Assembly (NCBI RefSeq): GCF_013368755.1 | Contig: NC_049563.1 | Location: forward strand, 5,642,001-5,706,000 | Length of the DNA: 64,000 nucleotides | From: Talaromyces rugulosus | Lineage: Eukaryota; Ascomycota; Eurotiomycetes; Eurotiales; Trichocomaceae | Direction of reading: 5' to 3' | Part shown: piece after piece, positions 43,227 through 54,700 of the stretch | How the letters are laid out: each line of letters opens with the position of its first letter | Position numbering within the stretch: the stretch's first letter is position 1 | The notes under the pieces: model-generated | What the model saw: the letters and a program-made list of their open reading frames with translations, nothing else | What the model was told of the DNA's origin: nothing | The model's database searches: none | Position numbers and translations under genes: made by a program

Positions 43227-46200
43227 ATGTATGACGCCGCGAGATCCAGAGAAATGTCTGTGATTGATACTACTAAAGACCTGTCGGCGCTCTTCAGAAA
43301 GCAGGCACAGGCTACCCCAGATGCTATTGCGCTGGAAGACGACAGCGCTACCAAGTATACATACGGAGAATTGAACTCCCAAGTCGACGTACTTGCGCAG
43401 CGGCTACGCCAGTACGGTGTTGACCGAGACACTCTCGTTGGTGTGCTGCTGCCACGCAGTGCCGACTATGTCCTTGCATGTCTCGCCATTCTCCGAGCAG
43501 GAGGCGCATTTCTCGTCCTAGAGTTGGCCTATCCACCAGATCTCTTGGCCGATGTACTCGATGATGCCAAACCCGCCGTGATAATCACCAAAAAGTCCGA
43601 AACGGGCAAGATCCGGTCTAGTGTCCCACTGATCTCGTTGGATGACCCTGTTCCAGGGACCGACAAGTTCGGTTCCGAGCCTGGGCCTCTTCCAGGTGAT
43701 GAAGACTTGAACCGACTAGCTTTTGTGGCATATTCCTCGGGGACGACAGGCAAGCCCAAGGGCATTGCCAACCCGCATCGAGCCCCTGTGCTCTCGTACG
43801 ACGCAAGGTTCGCCCTGTCTAACCTCCACGCCGGAGACCGTGTTGCGTGTAATGTGTTCTTCATCTGGGAGATCCTGCGTCCCCTGTTGCGAGGAGCGAC
43901 TGTTGTGGTTGTGCCAGACGAAGTGAGCTACGACCCGACTGCGCTCGTCGACTTGCTCGTCTCTAGGCAGATCACCGAAACTTTGATGACGCCCACTCTA
44001 TTGGCAACGGTGCTCTCATGCCATCCAAACATTGGATCTCGTTTGACAGGGCTGCGGTCTCTGTGGCTCAACGGCGAAGTCGTCTCCACAGATTTGGCTC
44101 GTAGAGCAATTGGAGCCTTGCCTAAAACCCGCCTACTCAACTGTTACAGTGCTTGCGAGACCCACGAGATTGCTTGTGGCGATATCCGTGACATGTTCGA
44201 CAGCGAGGCCGCGTACTGTCCAGTTGGTCCACCGCTAGATCCTGCACACACTTATATACTTGACGAAGCCGGCCAAAAGGTAGCTGATGGACTGAGTGGA
44301 GAGATTTTTGTCGGCGGCCAATTGCTAGCTCGGGAATATCTTAACCGCCCGGAAACCACAGCCAAGGCTTTCACCGCGGACCCATTCGATCAAAAAAACT
44401 CTGGAGCACGTATGTACAGAACCGGGGATTTGGGGCGGATACTGCCATCCGGCTTGCTTGAGATTACCGGCCGCATTGGGTCAATGATCAAACTGCGCGG
44501 GTACTCAGTTGTGCCAGGAAAGGTAGAAAATGCGATAGTTAAAAACCTAGCAGTCAGAAATTGCTGCGTAACCGCGCATGGTGAAGGATTGGATAGGCAA
44601 TTGGTGGCCTACATTGTTCGAGACGAAGCTGGACTGTTGCCCGATCGCCCTGAGGTAGAGATTAATGAGACCGGTCATAGCCCTGCATCAAGGCGTACTC
44701 TCTCCCTATACCTCGCACAATACATGATCCCTGTTCTATGGGTTGAGTTGAATGCTCTTCCTACCCATGGCGTGTCCGGCAAAGTTGATACCAAGAGCCT
44801 CCCTCCCCCGCCAAGCTCTAGTACACTGAACGGTAATAGGCACGTTGAGAAAGATCCCATTGGATTTGAGGAAATTGCAGCGATCTGGGCGGCCACCTTG
44901 AAAACTTCTCAGGCGCTGCTGAAGATAGAAGACAATTTCTTCGACCTAGGCGGCCAGTCTCTTTTGCTAGCCGACCTGTCCTCTAGAACCTCGCGGGAAT
45001 TTGGATTTCGTGTCCCAATAGCTCGATTGGCGGAAAATCCAACTATTAACGGCCACATCGACATCGTGCGTGGTATCCGGGATGGACATGCAGCAGCAGT
45101 ACAAGCCGAACTCCCAGCCTTCTTGAGGGCCGATTCTACTCTTGATGATGACATCAGGCCACCAAAAGAGACCAAATTGTGCCCAATAAATGAGGCAAAC
45201 ACTGTCCTTTTGACAGGCGTGACAGGATACCTGGGTGCCTTTCTACTCAGCGACCTATTGGAAAACACGAAGGCAGAGATTATTTGCCTAGTCCGTTTCA
45301 GTGACCCGGAGGAAGATGATCGAGCCGGAGGCGCGGCACGTATACGTAGAAATCTCCTAGACATGGGATTATGGCGCGACTCTATCATGGAGCGTGTGCA
45401 AGTACTTCCGGGCAATTTGTCTCGCGAACGGTTTGGTCTAACGCCAGAGGTCTTCGAAGATCTCGCAGCCCGTGTGCAGGTTATCGTTCATGCCGCTGCG
45501 AGCGTCAATCTTGTCTATCCCTATGCAGCTCTACGCGATGCCAACGTCGGCGGGACGAGAGAAATTCTTCGGCTGGCCTGCAAGAGCGGCGCCACGGTGC
45601 AATATGTTTCTACGAACGGAGTGCTACCACCATCCGGCACAGCTGGGTGGCCCGAAACCACCATGCTCTCGGTCGAAGAAGTCCCAGACAAGCTTCTCGA
45701 TGGCTATGGGCAAACAAAATGGGTGGCTGAGCAGCTTGTCCTAGAGGCTGGCCGCCGTCACCTGCCGGTGAAAATACACCGGGCTGGGACTATCAGCGGC
45801 CACAGCGTTACTGGCGCAGCAAACGCATGGGATTTGCTTTCTGCACTGATCGTAGAATCGATCAAGCTGGGATATGCCCCAAAGGTGGACCGCTGGCGCG
45901 CGGAGATGACACCAGTCGACTTTGTCAGCAAATCTATTATCCATCTTGCCACGCAAACCCAGGCAGATCAGACAATTTTCCACCTCGGGGACCCCAATCC
46001 AGTCAGTACGAAATCTGTCTTCGACGATTTAAATAGTCTCGGGTATCCCACACAACCGGTGGAATGGGACGAATGGGTTGCCCTCTGGAACGAAAAGCGA
46101 GGCTCAGCCAAGGGCGGTGACGGCTCATTCACTGTCGACATCATCCGGAGTGGCATGCCAACGGTGGAATTTCTTCAAGGGATTGTGGTGCTTGACAACG

Positions 46201-47096
46201 CTGCAACCAGACCCTTCAGAATAGCGGTTGAACGGCCAAAGGTGGATATTGATCTTCTAGAAACATATACTCGTCACTGGTTTGCCAGAGGGTGGCTACC
46301 CCAGCCGCCATCACGAAAAAATGGACTCGCCCGGCCTGTGAAACCAGTTCCTAGGTCTCCATTGGGTGGGCGTGTAGCAGTGATCACCGGTGCATCCTCT
46401 GGAATTGGTCGTGCAGTCGCCATTGCGTTAGCCAAACAAGGTTGTCACGTGGCACTTGGAGCGCGACGGTTGGACGCCCTTGAAGCTGTCAAACAGAAGA
46501 CTGCCAACCACGACGTCCGAGCCATCATCCGACAGACTGATGTCACGAGCAAACGGCAGGTCGAAGCCCTCGTTCATGCAGCCACCGAGGAACTTGGGCC
46601 GGTTGACATCCTAGTATCCTGTGCAGGCGTCATGTATTTTACCATGATGGCGAATGTGCAGACCGAAGAATGGGAGCGTACTGTTGATGTAAACTGCAAG
46701 GGCCTTCTGAACTGTTTATCGTCCACCGTGCCTAATATGTTATCACGCGGCAGCGGCCACATTGTTGCTATTTCCTCTGACGCTGGCCGAAAAGTCTTCC
46801 CCGGACTAGGCGTTTATTCAGCTAGCAAATTCTTCGTCGAGGCAACGCTCCAGTCGCTCCGTCTAGAGACGGCCGGGTCAGGTCTCCGCGTGACTAGCGT
46901 GCAGCCTGGAAATACTGCCACGGACTTGCTGGGAATGTCGACCGATGTTGAGGCCGTCAAAAAGTACGGGGAGCCATCGGGAGCTCAGATCCTTGACCCT
47001 GAAGATGTTGCAAGCTCGATTGTTTACGCATTATGCCGACCACCGCATGTGTCTGTAAACGAGGTGTTGATTGAACCGAGAGATGAGCCTATTTAA
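43227..47096 (+). CDS. NRPS-like A-T-R1-R2 carboxylic acid reductase, ATRR glycine-betaine-reductase type
   Basis: Single exon, 1289 residues. Adenylation domain about 20-525: YSSGTTGKPKG at 169-179, NCYSACETHE at 305-314, YRTGDLG at 397-403, SGKVD at 517-521. Thiolation domain: DNFFDLGGQSLL with the phosphopantetheine Ser578. R1, thioester reductase about 655-1020: LLTGVTGYLG at 661-670, catalytic Tyr827/Lys831 in GYGQTKW. R2, YdfG-like SDR about 1046-1289: TGASSGIG at 1054-1061, YSASK at 1197-1201. This A-T-R-R order is that of Aspergillus nidulans ATRR, shown to reduce glycine betaine through betaine aldehyde to choline. At the position of the amino-acid-binding Asp of NRPS A domains the protein has Val (VFFIWE, 210-215), fitting a substrate without a free amino group. 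A second ATG lies at 43257. Substrate identity is inferred. Confidence 0.9.
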   Translation: MYDAARSREMSVIDTTKDLSALFRKQAQATPDAIALEDDSATKYTYGELNSQVDVLAQRLRQYGVDRDTLVGVLLPRSADYVLACLAILRAGGAFLVLELAYPPDLLADVLDDAKPAVIITKKSETGKIRSSVPLISLDDPVPGTDKFGSEPGPLPGDEDLNRLAFVAYSSGTTGKPKGIANPHRAPVLSYDARFALSNLHAGDRVACNVFFIWEILRPLLRGATVVVVPDEVSYDPTALVDLLVSRQITETLMTPTLLATVLSCHPNIGSRLTGLRSLWLNGEVVSTDLARRAIGALPKTRLLNCYSACETHEIACGDIRDMFDSEAAYCPVGPPLDPAHTYILDEAGQKVADGLSGEIFVGGQLLAREYLNRPETTAKAFTADPFDQKNSGARMYRTGDLGRILPSGLLEITGRIGSMIKLRGYSVVPGKVENAIVKNLAVRNCCVTAHGEGLDRQLVAYIVRDEAGLLPDRPEVEINETGHSPASRRTLSLYLAQYMIPVLWVELNALPTHGVSGKVDTKSLPPPPSSSTLNGNRHVEKDPIGFEEIAAIWAATLKTSQALLKIEDNFFDLGGQSLLLADLSSRTSREFGFRVPIARLAENPTINGHIDIVRGIRDGHAAAVQAELPAFLRADSTLDDDIRPPKETKLCPINEANTVLLTGVTGYLGAFLLSDLLENTKAEIICLVRFSDPEEDDRAGGAARIRRNLLDMGLWRDSIMERVQVLPGNLSRERFGLTPEVFEDLAARVQVIVHAAASVNLVYPYAALRDANVGGTREILRLACKSGATVQYVSTNGVLPPSGTAGWPETTMLSVEEVPDKLLDGYGQTKWVAEQLVLEAGRRHLPVKIHRAGTISGHSVTGAANAWDLLSALIVESIKLGYAPKVDRWRAEMTPVDFVSKSIIHLATQTQADQTIFHLGDPNPVSTKSVFDDLNSLGYPTQPVEWDEWVALWNEKRGSAKGGDGSFTVDIIRSGMPTVEFLQGIVVLDNAATRPFRIAVERPKVDIDLLETYTRHWFARGWLPQPPSRKNGLARPVKPVPRSPLGGRVAVITGASSGIGRAVAIALAKQGCHVALGARRLDALEAVKQKTANHDVRAIIRQTDVTSKRQVEALVHAATEELGPVDILVSCAGVMYFTMMANVQTEEWERTVDVNCKGLLNCLSSTVPNMLSRGSGHIVAISSDAGRKVFPGLGVYSASKFFVEATLQSLRLETAGSGLRVTSVQPGNTATDLLGMSTDVEAVKKYGEPSGAQILDPEDVASSIVYALCRPPHVSVNEVLIEPRDEPI

Positions 47097-49121
47097 TATG
47101 CTGCCACGCATTGATTATTCTTGGGATACCTGGTTCGGTCGGAACTACCGAATGAAAGGATGACACGATATTGGCAAATTACCAACGCAGCGTACACTAC
47201 TTATTATTCCGTCTGCATACTGAGCACAAGTTTCCAAACCGTTATTATATGTACAAGGGAAATTTTTGACATTAATAAGTTTAGTTCTGGCTTCTTCCAT
47301 GAAGCCGATACTAGCTATATGGCCTGATTCTTAGTCTAGAAAGCTATTTTTGTGATTTTATTGTTAAAAGACTTAGGCATTCTATACTTAGCTGTCTTAT
47401 TTAAAGTCTCCTTCCTGGTTTTAAATTAATATAGAGAATGTCATCATGACACGGATGGCACAGACACAACAAACGAGGACAACTGCTAATAAGCAAGGTA
47501 TATAAGATGAGTGCCTTGTACAATGTAAATTTCTGCCTAGGCATTAGAATTAGAGAGAATGGCTGAGTTATCATACTCTGTACTGAGACAGGCCTTGTCC
47601 ACATTCAGGACGTACTTGGTATTTAAAAACATATTTAGTCAACTATCTCGGCCTTAATAACATTTGAACCCGTTACATTATCAACTAAAAAATAAAACAT
47701 ACATGTAGGACTACATATATTACCAACAGTCCCCATTACGGGGTCTCTGTTTAAACAATGGTAAACAAGTCGTTAGTTGTAAGTCTAAGAGAATATATCT
47801 CAATGTTAACATTTGTGAGAATCCATCGCTTCTACTAGGACAATACTGAGATATAAAATTTCAATCTACTACACAGTAGCAATATCTTAAAAATAGCTTT
47901 ATCCGCAACATAAAGCGTAATAAATTGGTAACTAGGACATCAGCGAGAGTCTATATGAAATTACTGATAAAATCTATAAAACCTAAGGTGGGATAAATAA
48001 AATATATCCTGCAATATTTAAACCTAATCTGGTTAATAAGAACCCCCTCTACATATCAATTGATTGATGTTAAGGGATCCCTTTTTGGTATAGCTGTAAC
48101 CAAGTCTTCATCAACTCAAGACTTTAATGTTGCCAATCCTAACTGCCAGTTGATAGAAAGAGAACCAGATCTATCCATATTACATACAAGCGACAAAGAG
48201 AAAACAGCCCATTGAACTAGATAACTAAGATATAACTGCCAGTAAACGGTTTTTTCTGTGGTCACTGTCTATCACAACAACACTTCCACCTGGCAATGAT
48301 TAGATAGAGCCCTAAGCTGCGCCTACGCCAAGATCCCCACCTTCATTGCATGGGTCCTCACCACCATCCTTGCCGACTTACTAGCTGTGTGGATGTTACG
48401 TACTATATCTAGGCGCTGACCACCCCCTTTGGTTGGATTTATCACGAGCTGAAACCGAAAATACGCCTTCGTATCTAGTCTGATGTGTGGTTACTTCCAA
48501 ACAACTCACCCTCATAAAAACCAACACTTCTGTTTGGGGGGATATCTGAAATGCTGCTGCCTGATGCTTACATCTCTTTGTGGCCAATGGTAAAGTCTTA
48601 GTTAATGTTAGCTTCTGTTGGTTTAAGGATAAAAATGGTAGGAATTGGTTATGTAATTACTAGAGGTAGTGTGTGGTATGGTTCATGTCCACTTGACTTG
48701 CAACTAGCAATCCTTACCCGGTCTGGTGTGCCTTAACTAGGTTTTGAGCGCATACAAATGAAAACCCAACCGCCACCTAGACTCTGTCTGTTTATTCCCG
48801 ACCGGGGGTCCCGGGAAATTCCATGTTCTCTATATGAATGATTGACTGTATTCGATTCTCAGATAGTAGACAGCTGTTAGACTACATTCTAAACAAACCC
48901 GATCTCCTTCCTATTTGGACATCTAGGAAAACATTATATAATTCTTGACTTTTGATAAACAATAAACAATGCGATTTTATCCGCCCCCTAGAACGCCGAG
49001 AAAGGGGGTTTAAATAACGCTTGCGTACGTGATTGTTCAAAATACAGGAACCAAACTCAATTAACCATGCGGACCGAAGTTTTTATTGATAACGACAATA
49101 GATCAACCTTTGTTCATTCAT
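47097..49121. other. 2.0 kb AT-rich gene desert
   Basis: Very AT-rich and full of stops in all frames, with only short open frames. The composition resembles RIP-decayed repeat DNA; I cannot identify the source element. A minus-strand stretch (about 47.8-48.3 kb) has a lower stop density but no recognisable protein. Confidence 0.5.
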
Positions 49122-49586
49122 TCAAGCTCGGCCATCTTTCCCCAATCCAGCGTTTCTGGTCCTGGTGCTGGCTCTTGCTGCCAACACTAGCACAACGAAT
49201 ATAACTGCAACAAGAGATCTTATTCCTGAAAAGCCAGAAAAGTCCCTGGTACCGTGAGGCTGGGGTGAAACCGTTTCCATGTATTTCAATTCAATCATAT
49301 CTGTATTGTCGTAATCTTCAACCAATTGCCCTGGATCATAATAATCGAAAGGGTTTGTCTCAGCTGATGAGTGTTGTTCTTTTGATCTTTTAAATGGATC
49401 CAGGAGGTCAGAATCGACTGATTGTTGAGTTTCGGCAAAGTCTTCGTCAAGAAAATCGTATTTAGGGTCATCAGACAGGATGTAGTCTGGTTCGTGATAG
49501 AGGCGCCATTTCTCGTAGTCTGTCAACGGTCGTTCCACACTGCCTTTCCTTCCCTCATGCCTCTTCTCCATGGACATAGGAGCCAT
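49122..49586 (-). CDS. Hypothetical acidic protein with one C-terminal membrane segment (154 aa)
   Basis: Single open frame of 154 residues. Residues 20-110 are rich in Asp, Glu and Tyr (LTDYEKWRLYHEPDYILSDD, DYYDPGQLVEDYDN). A hydrophobic segment near 125-138 (LVAVIFVVLVLAA) is followed by a short basic tail, so it looks like a tail-anchored membrane protein with its acidic part in the cytosol. No signal peptide and no family recognised. The start ATG has two further in-frame ATGs within six codons. It stands alone in an AT-rich region, which makes it stand out as a maintained frame. Function unknown; a chance frame is less likely given the sensible composition. Confidence 0.55.
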   Translation of the reverse strand: MAPMSMEKRHEGRKGSVERPLTDYEKWRLYHEPDYILSDDPKYDFLDEDFAETQQSVDSDLLDPFKRSKEQHSSAETNPFDYYDPGQLVEDYDNTDMIELKYMETVSPQPHGTRDFSGFSGIRSLVAVIFVVLVLAARASTRTRNAGLGKDGRA

Positions 49587-51761
49587 TTTACTGCAATTGC
49601 GTTCTCTCCTTTTTCCTGGCTGACTAAGATTTGAAATCTAGTATTTCTTCTTGTCTGGTCTGCAAAGAGGGCATAAAAATGATTCTTGGAGGATAAGGTC
49701 TGGGCATTTATCAATTATCTATCAATAGGGACCCGGATTGTACACGGAATTATTGTAAATACGTCTAAAACTAAGCTCCAGTTCCCACGGAGTAGCATTA
49801 ATAATGCATAAGATTCGGCTTGGCTTAGTTTACCACACAAACTTCCTCCGCATGTAACCTCTAATAAAATGCTGCTGCCTAATCCACAACTTCAGTATGG
49901 AATTTTGACTCTCAACGATTGTACAGCAAAACCTCTTACCGACGTTCAAAGCACAGCTGTCGAATTCATGGTACAAAAAAAACACAACAAAGGTAATCCG
50001 TGATATCGAAAGTGTACTGACTGTACTATTGGAAGGCATCGGGAGCAGGGACCTAGACCTCGCAACAAAGAACACGCTATAGCTACGAACACACAGCTTA
50101 GTCCACATACCTTAAATGCTATTGATAAGGTTAGGGAGTTGGTTTATCGGCTTCTTGAAGAGGAAATCCCTTTGAAGATACTGTATGGACTTTTCACGTC
50201 TAAACTTCTTTTTTTCGGTATTCTTAAAATGGAGAACAGTTATGAAAGTTGCCACACTAACACTGATCGGCTAACTGAAGGGAAAGGTTTTCGAAATATG
50301 TAAAGAAAAGAACCTATCGTCGCAGATTTTTACAATGCGGTGCTTATACCTCGAGGCTATCACAAGATCCCACACTCCGTTGCCGGAGTGCGCTACACTC
50401 GCCATGGTTCCGTTGGAGGCGATAGAGTTGGATAGTTGATGGTAATTCTGAACTACAATATTCAATAGGGACGAGGCTTCTAGATCTATGAGGTCAACTT
50501 CGCTTTAGCATAAGGAGAGTTTGTTTTCGTAGCCACGAAGGAATCGCTTGGAGAAGGTCTTTACCTTTCCTTCGACCTCTATAGAGTTCAGTGTAGAAAT
50601 ATTATTTTCTTGTGTGCATTATTGATCCTGGTGTTGGATACAATCATTAGAATGGATAAACAAAAGCCTTTCACGTTGTTTGTAACTGGGAATCTTAATT
50701 TTATATTCCAAATTATAGATTATTAAAAGCAAAAGTGAAATAGTTTTTACGCTTATATGAAGATGGGTGATGCGACGTTAACTATTACCAAAAGCCTCTA
50801 GAGTATAGGGAATCAATTGATATATATAGTATAGAATGGATCCAGATGTCCACCTAATTTTACTTAGCTAGTGGATAGGGCTCTAAATTATACCAATTGG
50901 AGATAAATCTATATGTACAATTCTGCGTAGAATAATAGCTAGTAAGGGATGTTTAAGTTACATATGTAGAAAAGACATGTTACATGTATGCTATATAGGT
51001 GTATTTAGAGTGATTAATATTAGGTTTATATGAAGTAGCTGTTGTCTACATTTTTGAACTTCCGATCTCTTATATGTTTTAAATACACATGTATATATCA
51101 CCCTAGCATATATAGGTCGTACATGATGAAGTTTCATGACATTTGAACGCTAGGGTTTTGATATACATATGTAATAATAATAAAAGCGACTTCACCGACA
51201 TCTGGACACACACACATTAAACAAAAAAAAAAGAAAGAAATGAAAAGAATAGAAAATATTACTCTCCTCTGAGAGGATTACCCACGTCCTCAACACTGCA
51301 CTATTTTTCCGCGTGCAAGGACCGCGCACAATCTGAATCCTATGTCTAGCTGATAATTATTCAATGTCTACCCTGGCATATAAGGTGCCGAGTGCTGGGT
51401 GGTTTGTAAAATTTTCCATTTTCCTTGAAAAGTGAAAGGAACAATAGTAATGTTATGTTGTGAGTCAATCTTGGCTATACTGTTGCGGTGTCCGCCCAGT
51501 ATGCTCTTTAAAAGCCCCCCGTCTAAATGGCGAGACCAATAGTCATGAAGAGATGCCTCTGATGCTTGTCAACACTTGGGTAAGAGGTAAGAAATTGAAA
51601 CGTGTACATGAAAAACAATGCTCGACATACACAGTTCTCTTATTATATATGAAAAGTAAACCGTTGTAACAAAAGGAAAAGCGCCGAAGTCACTAAATAA
51701 TGCCAAAGATCTTTCGATTATCCGTAGTTTTGAAATATCTCCTATTATACATGTAGACAAT
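49587..51761. other. 2.2 kb AT-rich intergenic region
   Basis: No gene supported. Dense TATA, ATATAT and homopolymer A tracts, stops in all frames. Probably decayed repeat DNA, with the 3' flank of the ankyrin pseudogene at its right end. Confidence 0.5.
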
Positions 51762-54700
51762 TCACTCTACTGGCTTGCGATCAAATAGCTTCAATATATG
51801 CTCATTACCGGAAGCAGCAGCAACATCTAAGCTGGTCCTCTGCCGCTTATCCTCCGCCATCGGGTCCAAACCAAGCTCCATGAAGAACTTATAAAGCTGT
51901 ACGACCCGATAACACGCATAGTCCGAACCGTCAAGAGTAAACTTATCAAGGGTCTTGGCAGCAAGTAAATGCAACAACGAAGTCCCCTCCTCATTGCATA
52001 TGAGGAAGTCTGCATTTTTCTCCTGGAACATCTTAAGCACAGAGTCTTTGAACCCATTCTCATCATTGTGAGATAATTCTCCATAATGAAGAGTATACCA
52101 GTCTGAGATGTCCATGCCCTTCTTCACGTAGATGAAGAGTGGACTATTTCCTTTTTTGTTTTTGGCGTTGATGTCCACGCCTGCGTCTAGGAAGCGTTCG
52201 AACATTCCAGTGTGGCTCTGCAACCGCTTGGCTAGGTGGTGAAGACCTGTGTTTCCCTTCATGTCAGTTTGAAGAGGGCTTGCGCCATGTTCAATGAGAA
52301 GTTCGATGGATACAACTGTTCCTCTTCATAGAGCGTAGTGTAGGTGTGTATTGCCTGCCTTATCGATTTGGTGAATTAAACTTGGGGTCTTCTTAATTAT
52401 GGCCTTGGCAGCTTCAATGATATCAAGCTTAGGTCCGGTGAACTGTGTCATATAATGGAGGATACCTTTGCCCATGTCGTCTTGCGTCATAATGTCTGCA
52501 CCGCGTTGAATGAGTTCTTCAATGATTGTTGTGGTGACATCAGGTGTGATTTCGATTTTGGAGCACCATGAGCCATGGCTTTCTGAAGCAGCAAGTAGCA
52601 AAGTACGACCGTCGGCGTCTCGAGTTTCAAGCTTCAAGGAAGGAAGATTAAAAAACAGCTCGATAAGTTTACCGCCGGCCAGAATTTCGTGAATGACAAT
52701 GCATTCTTTTGTAGTCAACTCATCTTCTGCTTCTGATTTGGATCTAACAGATGGTTGAGATCGGCGCGCGGTCTGTGAAAGTTCTTCAAGAAGACGGCAT
52801 ATGGATCTGCACCGTGACTAAGAAGGGCTGTCATAATTTGATGTCGAATTGGTCCTGCGTTCACATTTTTTTCATTGAGTCGTCGAGGCTCCTCATAGGT
52901 AGCAGCATGTAATAGAGGGTACTTTTGCCAATCGCCAATCTTGAATCGGGAGATAAGGGACGCGTCTCCATATCTTCCTTCGGGGGTTTCCGGCCTTGGT
53001 GGCCGCATGTTGGCAACTTCACCACTGGAAAGAAGGAGTTTTAGGATATCAAGCTGTCTCAGCTCAATGGCGCAGAAGATAGCTGTGGCGCTGACCCGTG
53101 CGCCATTCGCTAAGAGAAGTTTGATTAACTGTATGTCATTGCCTGCCTTCGCTAGACATGTGTGTCCTTTAGTATCGACAGCATTAACATCCGCACCACC
53201 GTCAATCAAAACCCTGGCAGCTTCTTTATGAAAGACACCATTGTATCTCGAGAAGTCCAACGCGACATGTAGAGGTGTGGCGCCCTTCTCGTCGCGGATT
53301 TCCAGGTCGGCACCCATTTTGATAAGATAGGGCAGAGCTTGGTCAACATGCCACCAGCTGCATCCTTCTGCAAGATGGTGAAGAGCACTGTCACCGGAAA
53401 CAGACTCTCGCCGCCCGGTGATGTACGCATCCACTCGGAGTTTGGCGTTCACATTGACAGTAAAATCCTCAACCAGCACTTTCACCACTTCCATGTTGGG
53501 CACCGAACGGTTACATGCAGTGAGTAGCAGTGGCTTAATGGCAGCCAAAGCGCACTATAATATGCAAAAGTGACTCCCCGGACTAATTGGGTCGAAGGAG
53601 GTCAACAACCCCTTCTGCGATTCTCTCCTCGAAAAGGTCGAAATGTCTTAAAGCCAATAAGCTTCTCCGCGTACTTTCCCGATAATTCACCTATTGACCG
53701 CGCCGTCAAGTTTCCCTGGGTATCATGATATCTTCCACACTCTCTCAATGCTCATTTCGTTGCCGAATACCGATACCTGCACGTGCGAAAATCTGGGTCC
53801 TGAGTCGAGTAATTGTTAGGTGTGATGGTGGAAATATCAGGAAAAAGGCGATCTCGCAGGTGGGCCAGAAGTTTGAATGTATACTCGTAATGGTTCGATG
53901 CCGCGATATGCATAGCATTGTTCAGGCTAGCTTTCTTACTAATACCACCATGGGCAACTATCAAGTTCAATATCTCATCCAGTCGAGTTGTATCATGTTC
54001 CACAGCCAGTGAACCGCTAGTATAACTACTAGGGATGTTTCCTGGACCGCGATATGGACGCGCTTTGTCATTTAGCAAAATGCCGGCTGCATTCAGTGCT
54101 TGCCCCATAGTCCTTTTATCACATCTGTCCCACTTTTCATTTTCCGCTTCGAAGTAGACAAGCCCTCCGAACAGAGAATATCTACTACCCGTTAGCAGAT
54201 TGAGATCTGCGCCGCCTTCGAGGAGTGTTAGGACAATCTCGGGACAGCCTGATCTGCAAGCGTAGTCAAAGGCTGTCATGCCTGAGCTGTCTCTCATATT
54301 GATAAAGGCATAGCGCCTTTCCTCATCTAGACCCGTAAGTTTGGAGAGGACAAGGCCAACGACATTGGGTTGGCGTGTCCGGGCTGCAATGTGGAGCACT
54401 GTCGACCCGTCATCTGTTTTTGTAAACATATCTACACCAGCATTGAGGAGTTGGAGAACGTATGTTTCAGATACACTGGCAGCAATATGCAAGGGTTGAA
54501 CGCCATGAAAAGCTCGAGGATTCATATTCTTGTAAACTGAAAGGGCGTACTCGAGCGGCTGCTGTTCCATAGGCCTAGTACGTTCTGTGAAACTTCTACT
54601 ACAAACGACATGTAACACTGTATCCCCAGTGTTATTTGGTTTGTCTATGTCCAAACCCAAGCTGAACAAGTGTTTCATGGTTTCAGCCTTATCTGGTGAA

